Positions 1 to 5,366 of a stretch of DNA of 5,366 nt are shown here, piece after piece (the stretch's first letter is position 1; every line of letters starts with the position of its first letter). Source of the DNA: Comamonadaceae bacterium (lineage in GTDB: Bacteria; Pseudomonadota; Gammaproteobacteria; Burkholderiales; Burkholderiaceae_C); the NCBI GenBank assembly GCA_947494405.1, contig CANLWQ010000149.1, positions 1 through 5,366 of the forward strand, in the 5' to 3' direction. A model generated the notes under the pieces. It was given only the letters and a program-made list of their open reading frames with translations. It had not been told where the DNA came from and did not search any database. The position numbers and the translations under genes are program-made.

Positions 1-1
1 A

Positions 2-814
2 GCGCACATCATGGCGGGCGGCACCGATGCCGGCCTGTGGGTCACGCAGCAGCATCGCCAGTTTGAGCAGGTGATTGACATCACCCGCGTGGCCGAGTTT
101 CAGCGCATCGAGCAGTACCCGCACCATGTGGCCATTGGTGCGGCTGTCAGCATCCACGATGCATTTGCTGCATTGGCAGAGCGCCACCCCGCTGTCACCG
201 CCTTTGCGCATCGCTTTGCAGGCCGTCCTGTGCGCCAGTCGGGCACCTTGGGTGGCAATGTGGCCAATGGCTCTCCCATCGGTGACAGCATGCCGCTCTT
301 GATAGCCTTGGGTGCGCAGGTGGTGTTGATGGCCTGGCGCAAGGGCCGCGTGGTGCACCGCCATTTGGCGCTGGAAGACTATTACCTGGGCTACCGCAAA
401 ACCGTATTGGCGCCTGACGAGTTGCTGTGCTGGATCGTCGTGCCCCAGCCCCAGCCAGATGAACACCTGTATTGCTTCAAAGTGTCCAAGCGGGTGGAGG
501 ACGATATTTCCAGCGTTTGCTTGGTGCTGAATATGCATTTGCAGCAAGGGCAAATAGACCAGGTTCGCATCGGTGTGGGCGGCGTGGCTGCCACGCCTGT
601 GCGGGCTGTGCAAACCGAAGCTGTTTTGCGGGGACAAACGCTCAGCCAAACCAGCTTAGCCAAAGCCCAAGACACTTTGGCGCAGGAATTCAACCCCATC
701 AGCGATATGCGGGCCAGCGCCGAATACCGACAACTGCTGCTGCGCAACTTGCTGCAACGCGCTTGGCTGCAAGCGAATGGTCAAGGCATGACGCAGTTGG
801 AAGATTTGCCATGA
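2..814 (+). CDS. xdhA: Xanthine dehydrogenase small subunit XdhA, C-terminal part (FAD domain); 5' end outside window
   Basis: The visible 270 residues are the FAD-binding part of the small subunit of bacterial xanthine dehydrogenase, a cytoplasmic enzyme oxidising hypoxanthine and xanthine to urate with NAD+ as acceptor. The reading frame is open to the left edge. The ATG at 11 lies inside the FAD motif (MAGGTDAGLWVT), so it is not the start. The N-terminal [2Fe-2S] domains, expected before this region, are outside the window. A second FAD-contact motif, GTLGGNVANGSPIGDS, is at visible residues 81-96. The segment with KVSKRVEDDISSVC (around residue 160) to the end matches the C-terminal domain of the FAD module. 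In this family electrons pass from the molybdenum centre in XdhB through iron-sulfur clusters to FAD here, then to NAD+. The stop codon overlaps the xdhB start by 4 bases (ATGA), the usual order in this operon. No frameshift is seen. Family assignment is secure; the length of the missing part is unknown. Confidence 0.95.
   Translation, partial: AHIMAGGTDAGLWVTQQHRQFEQVIDITRVAEFQRIEQYPHHVAIGAAVSIHDAFAALAERHPAVTAFAHRFAGRPVRQSGTLGGNVANGSPIGDSMPLLIALGAQVVLMAWRKGRVVHRHLALEDYYLGYRKTVLAPDELLCWIVVPQPQPDEHLYCFKVSKRVEDDISSVCLVLNMHLQQGQIDQVRIGVGGVAATPVRAVQTEAVLRGQTLSQTSLAKAQDTLAQEFNPISDMRASAEYRQLLLRNLLQRAWLQANGQGMTQLEDLP
799..803 (+). promoter_or_regulatory. Ribosome binding site of xdhB
   Basis: GGAAG lies 7 bases before the ATG at 811, inside the last codons of xdhA. 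It supports 811 as the true xdhB start. The open frame extends upstream to 472, but that part reads through xdhA sequence in another frame and has no XdhB character. The ATGA overlap suggests translational coupling. Confidence 0.6.
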
Positions 815-3270
815 CCGCATCCGCTTTAGACACCAAGGCTCGCCATGAAAGCGCCCACCTGCATGTGCAAGGCCAAGCGGCTTACATCGACGATTTGCCG
901 CTGACCGAAGGCACGCTGCATGCAGCGCCCATCCTGAGCAACGTGGCCCGTGGCCGCATCCTGTCCTTGGACCTGAGCGCAGTCTTGGCCGCCCCAGGTG
1001 TGCGTGCCGTGGTGACGGTTGACGACATTCCCGGCGACAAACTGCTGGCCACGTTTATCCACGATGAGCCAGTGTTTGCCTTAGAGCGTGTGGAGCATAT
1101 CGGCCAAGTGTTAGGTTTGGTGGTGGCCGACAGCCATGTGCAGGCTCGCGCTGCTGCGCAGTTGATGGTGCTGAGCGTGAAGGCAGAGACACCCGTAATT
1201 GCGAAGCCCGCAGGGCTGAAGCAATCCCAAGTCATTGCGAGCGCAGCGAAGCAATCTGGATCGCCACGTCGCTTCGCTCCTCGCGATGACAATTTGACTC
1301 GCGATGACAACGGAGTGGTTGGTGGCGTCGCTCCGCTCGCCATGACAAAGAGCCACGCCATGACAAAGAGCCACGCCATGACAAAGAGCGACGCCATGAC
1401 AACAGTCTTGCCCAGCGTCCATGTGCAGCGCGGCGACACCACCCAAGCCATGGCGCAAGCGCCGCATCAACTGCAAGGGCAGTTAGAGATTGGCGGGCAA
1501 GAACACTATTACTTGGAAGGGCAAATCGCCTACGCGCTGCCGCAAGACAACGGCGAATGGTTGATCCACAGCAGCACCCAACACCCTGGCGAGGCCCAGC
1601 ACTGGGTGGCGCACGCCCTGCACATCCCCCTGCACCAAGTGCGGGTGCTGTGCCGACGCATGGGCGGCGGTTTTGGTGGCAAGGAAACCCAATCGGGGCA
1701 TTTGGCGGTGTGGGCCGCCTTGGCCGCGCACAAAACCGGCAAGCCGGTGAAGATGCGCTTAAGCCGTGAAGATGACTTTTTAGTCACCGGCAAACGCCAC
1801 CCCTTCAGCCACGATTACCAAGCGGGGTTTGACGACCAAGGTCGTTTGCTCGCCCTGCACAACACCCAATGGGCGCATTGCGGTTTCAGCGCCGACCTGA
1901 GTGGCCCAGTGTCTGACCGCGCGGTCTTTCACACCGACAATGCGTATTTTTTAGAGGCGGTGGATATCCTCTCGCACCGCGTCAAGCTCAACACCCAAAG
2001 CCACACCGCATTCCGTGGGTTCGGTGGGCCGCAAGGGATGATGTTGATTGAAACCGTGATGGGCGACATCGCCCGCAGCCTGCAACTCGACCCCTTGGAT
2101 GTGCGACTTCGCAACCTGTATGGCGATGCACCGCGCAACACCACGCCCTATGGCATGACGGTGGAAGACAACATCCTGCCCCAGTTGATGACGCAACTCG
2201 CCAAGGATTGCGACTACCGAAATCGCCGACAAGACATCCGCCACTTCAACGCACACAACCCAATCATCAAGCGCGGTATCGCGATCACCCCAGTGAAGTT
2301 TGGCATCAGCTTCACCGCCACCCAGTTCAACCAAGCAGGTGCTTTGGTGTCGGTCTACACCGATGGCAGTGTGCGAATCAACCACGGCGGCACCGAGATG
2401 GGCCAAGGCCTGCACACCAAGGTCTGCGCCGTGGTGGCTCAGGTGTTGGGCTTGCCCTTGCGCCAAGTGCGCATCAGCAGCACCGACACTGACAAGGTCG
2501 CCAATGCCAGCGCCACGGCGGCCTCCAGCGGTACCGATTTGAACGGCCGCGCCGCAGAGCGTGCTGCACTGCAAGTGCGCCACAACCTGGCCGCATGTCT
2601 GGCCACAGCCGATGGCTGCAAGCCTGACGAGGTGGTGTTTGCACAAGAAGAGGTGCGCACACCCCAACAAGTGCGCTCCTTCGCGCAAGCGGTGCAGTAC
2701 GCCTACAGCCAACGGGTGCAACTCTGGAGCGATGGTTTTTACGCTACACCCGACATCCACTACGACCGCACCACCTTGAGCGGCCGTCCCTTCTACTACT
2801 TTGCTTATGGCGCGGCCTGCAGCGAAGTGGCGATTGATACTCTGACCGGCGAGCACAAACTGCTGCGCGTGGACATCTTGCATGATGTGGGGCATTCGCT
2901 CAACCCGGCGCTGGACATCGGGCAAATCGAGGGCGGCTTTGTGCAAGGTCTGGGGTGGCTCACCACCGAAGAACTGGTCTGGGGCGCTGATGGCAAACTG
3001 CTGACGCGCGGCGCCAGCACCTACAAAATCCCCACCGCCGCTGACATCCCCAAGCACTTCAACATTCAGATGTGGCCTGAAGCGAATCCGAAAGACAACA
3101 TCGGCGGCAGCAAGGCCGTGGGCGAACCACCCTTTATGCTGGCCATGAGCGTGTTCGAGGCCTTACGCGATGCGGTCGGAGAGGCCTTGGGCGACCATGC
3201 ACCTGTGCATCTGGACGCACCTGTCACGCCCGAACGGGTGTTGATGGCTTTGCACAAGGACCTCGCATGA
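811..3270 (+). CDS. xdhB: Xanthine dehydrogenase molybdopterin-binding subunit XdhB, with an in-frame repeat-derived insertion
   Basis: This 819-residue protein is the large subunit of xanthine dehydrogenase, where hypoxanthine and xanthine are hydroxylated at the molybdenum cofactor. The N-terminal domain (roughly residues 15-127) starts with HVQGQAAYIDDLP. Two molybdopterin-binding domains fill about 200-760. Active-site residues known from the Rhodobacter capsulatus and bovine enzymes are all here at the expected spacing: Q257 (STQH), E292 (GGGFGGKE), R370 (SDRAVFH), R402 and F404 (AFRGFGG), Q532 (GTEMGQGLH) and the catalytic base E772 (KAVGEPP). Q257 to E292 is 35 residues and R370 to R402 is 32, as in the bovine enzyme. 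Residues about 129-197 are foreign to the family: they translate a palindromic repeat with a hexapeptide run (AMTKSH, AMTKSH, AMTKSD) and precede the recognisable VLPSVHVQRGD. Without them the protein would be about 750 residues; R. capsulatus XdhB is 777. The frame stays open, so I read this as a probably functional gene. It overlaps xdhA and guaD by 4 bases each. Confidence 0.96.
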   Translation: MTASALDTKARHESAHLHVQGQAAYIDDLPLTEGTLHAAPILSNVARGRILSLDLSAVLAAPGVRAVVTVDDIPGDKLLATFIHDEPVFALERVEHIGQVLGLVVADSHVQARAAAQLMVLSVKAETPVIAKPAGLKQSQVIASAAKQSGSPRRFAPRDDNLTRDDNGVVGGVAPLAMTKSHAMTKSHAMTKSDAMTTVLPSVHVQRGDTTQAMAQAPHQLQGQLEIGGQEHYYLEGQIAYALPQDNGEWLIHSSTQHPGEAQHWVAHALHIPLHQVRVLCRRMGGGFGGKETQSGHLAVWAALAAHKTGKPVKMRLSREDDFLVTGKRHPFSHDYQAGFDDQGRLLALHNTQWAHCGFSADLSGPVSDRAVFHTDNAYFLEAVDILSHRVKLNTQSHTAFRGFGGPQGMMLIETVMGDIARSLQLDPLDVRLRNLYGDAPRNTTPYGMTVEDNILPQLMTQLAKDCDYRNRRQDIRHFNAHNPIIKRGIAITPVKFGISFTATQFNQAGALVSVYTDGSVRINHGGTEMGQGLHTKVCAVVAQVLGLPLRQVRISSTDTDKVANASATAASSGTDLNGRAAERAALQVRHNLAACLATADGCKPDEVVFAQEEVRTPQQVRSFAQAVQYAYSQRVQLWSDGFYATPDIHYDRTTLSGRPFYYFAYGAACSEVAIDTLTGEHKLLRVDILHDVGHSLNPALDIGQIEGGFVQGLGWLTTEELVWGADGKLLTRGASTYKIPTAADIPKHFNIQMWPEANPKDNIGGSKAVGEPPFMLAMSVFEALRDAVGEALGDHAPVHLDAPVTPERVLMALHKDLA
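1231..1290. repeat. Palindromic core of the intragenic repeat
   Basis: This is a 60-base imperfect inverted repeat. The outer arms GTCATTGCGAG (1231-1241) and CTCGCGATGAC (1280-1290) pair over 11 positions with one T/G mismatch, which would be a wobble pair in RNA. The inner arms AGCGAAGC (1245-1252) and GCTTCGCT (1271-1278) pair perfectly over 8. Between the two stems lie 3 unpaired bases on the left and 1 on the right, and the loop is 18 bases. In xdhB the left arm is read as VIASAAKQS and the right part as RRFAPRDD. One of the three plus-strand frames would meet TGA in the terminal ATGAC; the frame used does not. Confidence 0.85.
1347..1400 (+). repeat. Three tandem 18-bp units within xdhB
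   Basis: AAAGAGCCACGCCATGAC occurs at 1347-1364 and 1365-1382, and with one change (GCGACG for GCCACG) at 1383-1400. The preceding 18 bases (1329-1346, ending CGCCATGAC) look like a more diverged unit. Because 18 is divisible by three, each unit adds six residues (a rotation of AMTKSH or AMTKSD). The unit ends with the right-terminal CGCCATGAC of the palindrome family, so the array looks like amplification of that end. Confidence 0.92.
3256..3260 (+). promoter_or_regulatory. Ribosome binding site of guaD
   Basis: AAGGA lies 6 bases before the ATG at 3267, within the last codons of xdhB. It supports that start, and with the ATGA overlap it suggests guaD is translated from the xdh message. Confidence 0.65.
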
Positions 3271-4562
3271 GCCTGCATGCTTACCGCGCCTCTTTGCTGT
3301 GGTTTCCCGACCCTGCCAGCCACCATGTGCAATTCGAACAAGATGGTTTGTTAGTCACCGAGCGGGGCGCAGACGGTGTGGCCCGCATCAAGGCCATCGG
3401 CCCGCACGCCTTGCTGCTGGCCGAATACCCGCAAGTGCCTTGCACCGATTGGCGCGGCAGATGGATTGCGCCAGGCTTTGTCGACCTGCACATCCACTAT
3501 GCACAAACCGATGTCATTGCCTCACCCGCTGATGGGCTGTTGCCTTGGCTGAACAACTACACCTTCCCGCAAGAAATACGCTTTGCCGATCCTGAGTATG
3601 CGCATGAAGTTGCCAGCTTCTTTTTCGATGAACTCCTGCGCAACGGCGTGACCACGGCCCTGACCTTTGCCACCGCTCACACCGCGTCGGTGGATGCGTT
3701 TTTCCAAGAGGCGCAACGCCGACAACTTCGCATGCTCGGTGGACGGGTGCTGCAAGACCGCCACAGCCCTGACGGGCTGCGCGACGCGAGCGCCCAACAA
3801 AGCTTATATGAAACCGAAGCGCTGATCGGGCGTTGGCACGGTGTGGACCGCTTGGGCTACGCCATCACGCCGCGTTTTGCACCCACCTCCAGCGAGGCGC
3901 AACTGCGCGGTGCAGGCGAGTTGGCCGCACAACACCCCAGCGTCTGGGTGCAAACCCATGTGGCGGAGAACGCAGATGAAATTCAATGGGTGGCCGATTT
4001 GTTTCCCCATGCCCGCAGCTATTTGGGGGTGTACGAGGACATGGGTTTGTTGCGAGAGCGTTCGGTCTACGCCCACTGCCTGCACTTAGACGCCAGTGAC
4101 CGTGACCTCATGGCCGAGCGGGGTGCAGCCGCTGCGGTGTGCCCCACCAGCAATTTGTTTTTAGACAGCGGTTTTTTCAATTTTGAATTGGCACAGTCGC
4201 ACCACCTGCAGCACGGTTTGGCCAGCGACGTGGGAGGCGGCACCAGCTTCAGCCCTTTCCACACCATGCACGCGGCATACACCGTGGGACGCCAAAGTGC
4301 GGGCAAAAATGGCCATTCGCTGAGCGCCGAACACCTGTGGTGGTTGCACACCGCAGGCGCTGCGCAGGCCCTGGGTTTGGGCGGTGTGGTGGGCAATTTG
4401 GCAGTGGGTTGTGATGCCGATTTTGTGGTGCTCAATACTGCTGCAACGCCTTTGTTGGCAAGGCGTACGGCTGCTGCCGAGTCGCTGCAAGAGCAGCTGT
4501 TTGCCATGATTGTGTTGGGCGACGACAGGCTGATAGAGCGGGTGGTCATTAACGGTCACTGA
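3267..4562 (+). CDS. guaD: Guanine deaminase
   Basis: This 431-residue protein belongs to the zinc-dependent amidohydrolase superfamily and most resembles guanine deaminase, which hydrolyses guanine to xanthine and ammonia in the cytoplasm. E. coli GuaD has 439 residues, so it looks complete. Visible metal and active-site motifs are H75 and H77 in PGFVDLHIHYAQTD, R203 in TPRFAPTSS, H231 and E234 in QTHVAENADE, H270 in YAHCLHL, CPTSN at 292-296, and D321 in ASDVGGGTSFSPF. The spacings 39 (H231 to H270) and 51 (H270 to D321) equal those of the zinc ligands in characterised guanine deaminases. The C-terminal part (GNLAVGCDADFVVLN, about 377-390) is the usual return strand of the amidohydrolase beta-domain. 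The gene overlaps xdhB by 4 bases, and its product xanthine is the substrate of XdhAB, which makes the assignment strong. No separate promoter is apparent, so expression probably depends on the xdh operon. The stop codon is one base before the downstream repeat. Confidence 0.95.
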   Translation: MSLHAYRASLLWFPDPASHHVQFEQDGLLVTERGADGVARIKAIGPHALLLAEYPQVPCTDWRGRWIAPGFVDLHIHYAQTDVIASPADGLLPWLNNYTFPQEIRFADPEYAHEVASFFFDELLRNGVTTALTFATAHTASVDAFFQEAQRRQLRMLGGRVLQDRHSPDGLRDASAQQSLYETEALIGRWHGVDRLGYAITPRFAPTSSEAQLRGAGELAAQHPSVWVQTHVAENADEIQWVADLFPHARSYLGVYEDMGLLRERSVYAHCLHLDASDRDLMAERGAAAAVCPTSNLFLDSGFFNFELAQSHHLQHGLASDVGGGTSFSPFHTMHAAYTVGRQSAGKNGHSLSAEHLWWLHTAGAAQALGLGGVVGNLAVGCDADFVVLNTAATPLLARRTAAAESLQEQLFAMIVLGDDRLIERVVINGH

Positions 4563-4581
4563 CCTGTCATTGCGAGGAGCT

Positions 4582-4638
4582 GTCATTGCGAGGCCGCTGG
4601 CCGAAGCAACCTGATTGCTTCACTTCGTTCGCAATGAC
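4582..4638. repeat. Palindromic core of the intergenic repeat
   Basis: The outer arms GTCATTGCGA (4582-4591) and TCGCAATGAC (4629-4638) pair perfectly over 10 bases. The inner arms GAAGCAA (4603-4609) and TTGCTTC (4615-4621) pair perfectly over 7 around the loop CCTGA. Between the stems the left side has 11 bases, GGCCGCTGGCC (itself a small inverted repeat), and the right side has 7. The layout of outer stem, asymmetric internal loop and inner stem matches the copy in xdhB. Confidence 0.85.
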
Positions 4639-4698
4639 GCGGTGACGTTCGCAATGACGCGGTGACGTTCGCAATGACGCGGTGAAGTTCGCAATGAC
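4639..4698. repeat. Three tandem 20-bp units at the right end of the intergenic repeat
   Basis: GCGGTGACGTTCGCAATGAC occurs at 4639-4658 and 4659-4678, and with one change (GTGAAG for GTGACG) at 4679-4698. Each unit ends with CGCAATGAC, the right terminus of the palindrome just before it. The period is not divisible by three, in contrast to the array inside xdhB. Confidence 0.92.
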
Positions 4699-4700
4699 AA

Positions 4701-4716
4701 GGTGCTTTAAAGCACC
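4701..4716. terminator. Perfect 16-base palindrome at the kinase stop codon, possible weak terminator
   Basis: GGTGCTTTAAAGCACC is its own reverse complement and contains the minus-strand stop codon (TAA, 4709-4707). RNA from either strand could form a 6-bp stem (GGTGCT/AGCACC) with a TTAA loop. No run of T follows on either strand, so intrinsic termination is doubtful; the palindrome is certain, its role is not. Confidence 0.3.
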
Positions 4717-5366
4717 AATATCGCTCTGAAGTCATTCACATTGGTGTGGGTGGGGCCCGTCACCACCAAGTCTCCCAAAGGCTCAAAAAACCGATAGCTG
4801 TCATTGCGGTCCAAATAGACCAAGGGTTTCAAACCTAAAACGTCAGCCCTCACCAGTGTGTCAGGTGTCACCACCGCCCCCGCGTTGTCTTCCACACCGT
4901 CAATGCCGTCGGTGTCCGCGGCCAAGCCCCATACCCCCGCTTGTCCCTGCAATGCAACTGCCAGCCCCAAGCAAAACTCACCCGCTCGTCCACCTTTGCC
5001 GCGCGGCGTATCAGGTGCTTGAGGGCGCACCGTCACCGTGGTTTCACCGCCGCTCAAAATCACACAAGGCTTTTGAAATGGCCCCTCGCCCCGCGCCACA
5101 GCACGAGCCAAAGCAGCATGCACCTTGCCCACTTCACGCGATTCGCCTTCGATTTCATCCGACAACACATACGCGTTCAACCCAGCAAGTCGGGCCATAT
5201 CAGCTGCGGCTTGCAAAGACTGCTGCGGCGTGGCCAACATATGCACTTTGTGACCGTGAAACACGGGGTCTGCAGGTTTAGGGGTTTCCAAAACGCCTGT
5301 GCGCAATGCAGCCCACACCGGTTCGGGCAAATCGATGCGGTAACGCTCCAAGATGGCGATAGCTTG
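4707..5366 (-). CDS. ttuD: Glycerate 2-kinase, MOFRL family (TtuD/GckA type), C-terminal part; 5' end outside window
   Basis: The visible 219 residues match the C-terminal half of bacterial glycerate 2-kinases (often annotated as TtuD or as hydroxypyruvate reductase), which phosphorylate glycerate to 2-phosphoglycerate with ATP; full members have roughly 420-430 residues. Numbering from the right edge, motifs are ATPQQSL (45-51), EIEGESREVGKVHAALA (71-87), SGGETTVTVR (105-114), GKGGRAGEF (123-131), AADTDGIDG (149-157) and TGPTHTNVND (203-212). The last 120 residues or so form the MOFRL domain. Where relatives I recall have GGRN followed by x-E-F, this protein has GGRAGEF. The frame is open to the right edge; the TTG at 5351 is interior (family-like AIAILERY surrounds it), so no start is visible. 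The gene converges on guaD with the repeat between. It could use glycerate made from purine-derived glyoxylate or from tartrate; the window does not decide. The family is well supported; the symbol ttuD is less certain than gck or garK-like naming. Confidence 0.88.
   Translation of the reverse strand, partial: QAIAILERYRIDLPEPVWAALRTGVLETPKPADPVFHGHKVHMLATPQQSLQAAADMARLAGLNAYVLSDEIEGESREVGKVHAALARAVARGEGPFQKPCVILSGGETTVTVRPQAPDTPRGKGGRAGEFCLGLAVALQGQAGVWGLAADTDGIDGVEDNAGAVVTPDTLVRADVLGLKPLVYLDRNDSYRFFEPLGDLVVTGPTHTNVNDFRAILVL

Larger units (their letters stand above)
1195..1400 (+). repeat. Composite palindromic repeat element inserted in frame within xdhB
   Basis: This stretch is built from pieces of a GTCATTGCGAG...ATGAC palindromic repeat. 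In order it holds a degenerate left half (1195-1230, GTAATTGCGAAG... to GAAGCAATCCCAA), a complete palindrome (1231-1290), an extra right end (CTCGCGATGAC, 1298-1308), a further degenerate right part (1323-1346, GGCGTCGCTCCGCTCGCC then ATGAC), and three 18-bp tandem units (1347-1400). The same family occurs after guaD at 4564-4698. Its translation has no counterpart in XdhB proteins as I know them. Exact insertion boundaries cannot be fixed without homologues lacking the insert; these are where repeat similarity starts and stops. Repeats of this type are common in intergenic DNA of many bacteria; their mode of spread is not visible here. Confidence 0.85.
4564..4698. repeat. Composite palindromic repeat element filling the guaD-kinase spacer
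   Basis: The 144-base spacer between the convergent genes is almost entirely this element. It holds two direct copies of the left end CTGTCATTGCGAGG (4564-4577 and 4580-4593, 16 bases apart), a palindromic core (4582-4638) and three 20-bp tandem units ending in the right end (4639-4698). It shares GTCATTGCGAG and GAAGCAA(T/C)CTG with the copy in xdhB, in the same orientation. No coding potential is supported. Lying between two gene ends, its hairpin could affect 3' ends of both transcripts, but there is no U-tract typical of an intrinsic terminator. Confidence 0.88.

Noticed and set aside
472..810. Upstream extension of the xdhB frame to an ATG at 472
   Set aside because: It reads the conserved xdhA sequence out of frame. 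XdhB similarity begins just after 811, which has its own ribosome binding site.
1111..1476. Minus-strand open frame with a histidine/cysteine-rich repeat peptide (CHGVAL units, IARSEATWRS)
   Set aside because: It is the reverse-strand reading of the palindromic repeat and its 18-bp array. Peptides of this type are recurrent spurious translations of this repeat family.
1951..3057. Long open frame (368 codons) on the minus strand opposite xdhB
   Set aside because: The plus strand codes a clearly conserved XdhB here, and the antisense translation has no recognisable domain. Long antisense frames are common opposite GC-rich genes.
811..3270. xdhB as a pseudogene broken by repeat insertion
   Set aside because: The frame is continuous through the insertion, no stop or frameshift occurs, and all expected catalytic residues are present downstream.
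4564..4698. CRISPR-like array in the spacer
   Set aside because: Units are 20 bp head to tail with no distinct spacers, and they derive from the end of the adjacent palindrome. No cas genes are visible.
4707..5351. TTG at 5351 as the start of a short 214-residue kinase
   Set aside because: The frame stays open to the window edge with family-like sequence before the TTG, and the protein would lack its N-terminal half. The gene is cut by the window edge, not shortened.

Overview
The window looks like chromosomal DNA of a betaproteobacterium, probably Burkholderiales and perhaps a freshwater Comamonadaceae member. This rests on gene order, protein character, moderately high GC and the GTCATTGCGAG-type palindromic repeats. 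It is an inference from familiarity, not from a database search.

Positions 1-4562 carry a tightly packed plus-strand purine-degradation operon. It holds the C-terminal part of xdhA (iron-sulfur/FAD subunit of xanthine dehydrogenase, cut by the left edge), complete xdhB (molybdopterin subunit) and complete guaD (guanine deaminase). Both junctions are 4-base ATGA overlaps, each with a Shine-Dalgarno-like sequence inside the preceding gene, so translation is probably coupled. GuaD converts guanine to xanthine, and XdhAB oxidises hypoxanthine and xanthine to urate. The active-site residues expected of both enzymes are present. The accessory gene xdhC, often found after xdhB, is not at this junction.

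Positions 4563-4706 lie between convergent genes and consist almost wholly of a repeat: a palindrome with amplified ends. Positions 4707-5366 (minus strand) hold the C-terminal half of a MOFRL-family glycerate 2-kinase (TtuD/GckA type), cut by the right edge. Such a kinase could take up glycerate made from glyoxylate at the end of purine/allantoin breakdown, but that link is inferred.

The most notable feature is inside xdhB. At about 1195-1400 a repeat of the same family as the one after guaD sits in frame. It adds about 69 codons between the N-terminal domain and the molybdopterin-binding domain, leaves the frame open and spares every active-site residue. In both copies the right end of the palindrome has been amplified in tandem: 18-bp units (six codons) inside the gene and 20-bp units in the spacer. 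I see no phage, transposase, CRISPR, RNA gene or unknown multi-gene system.
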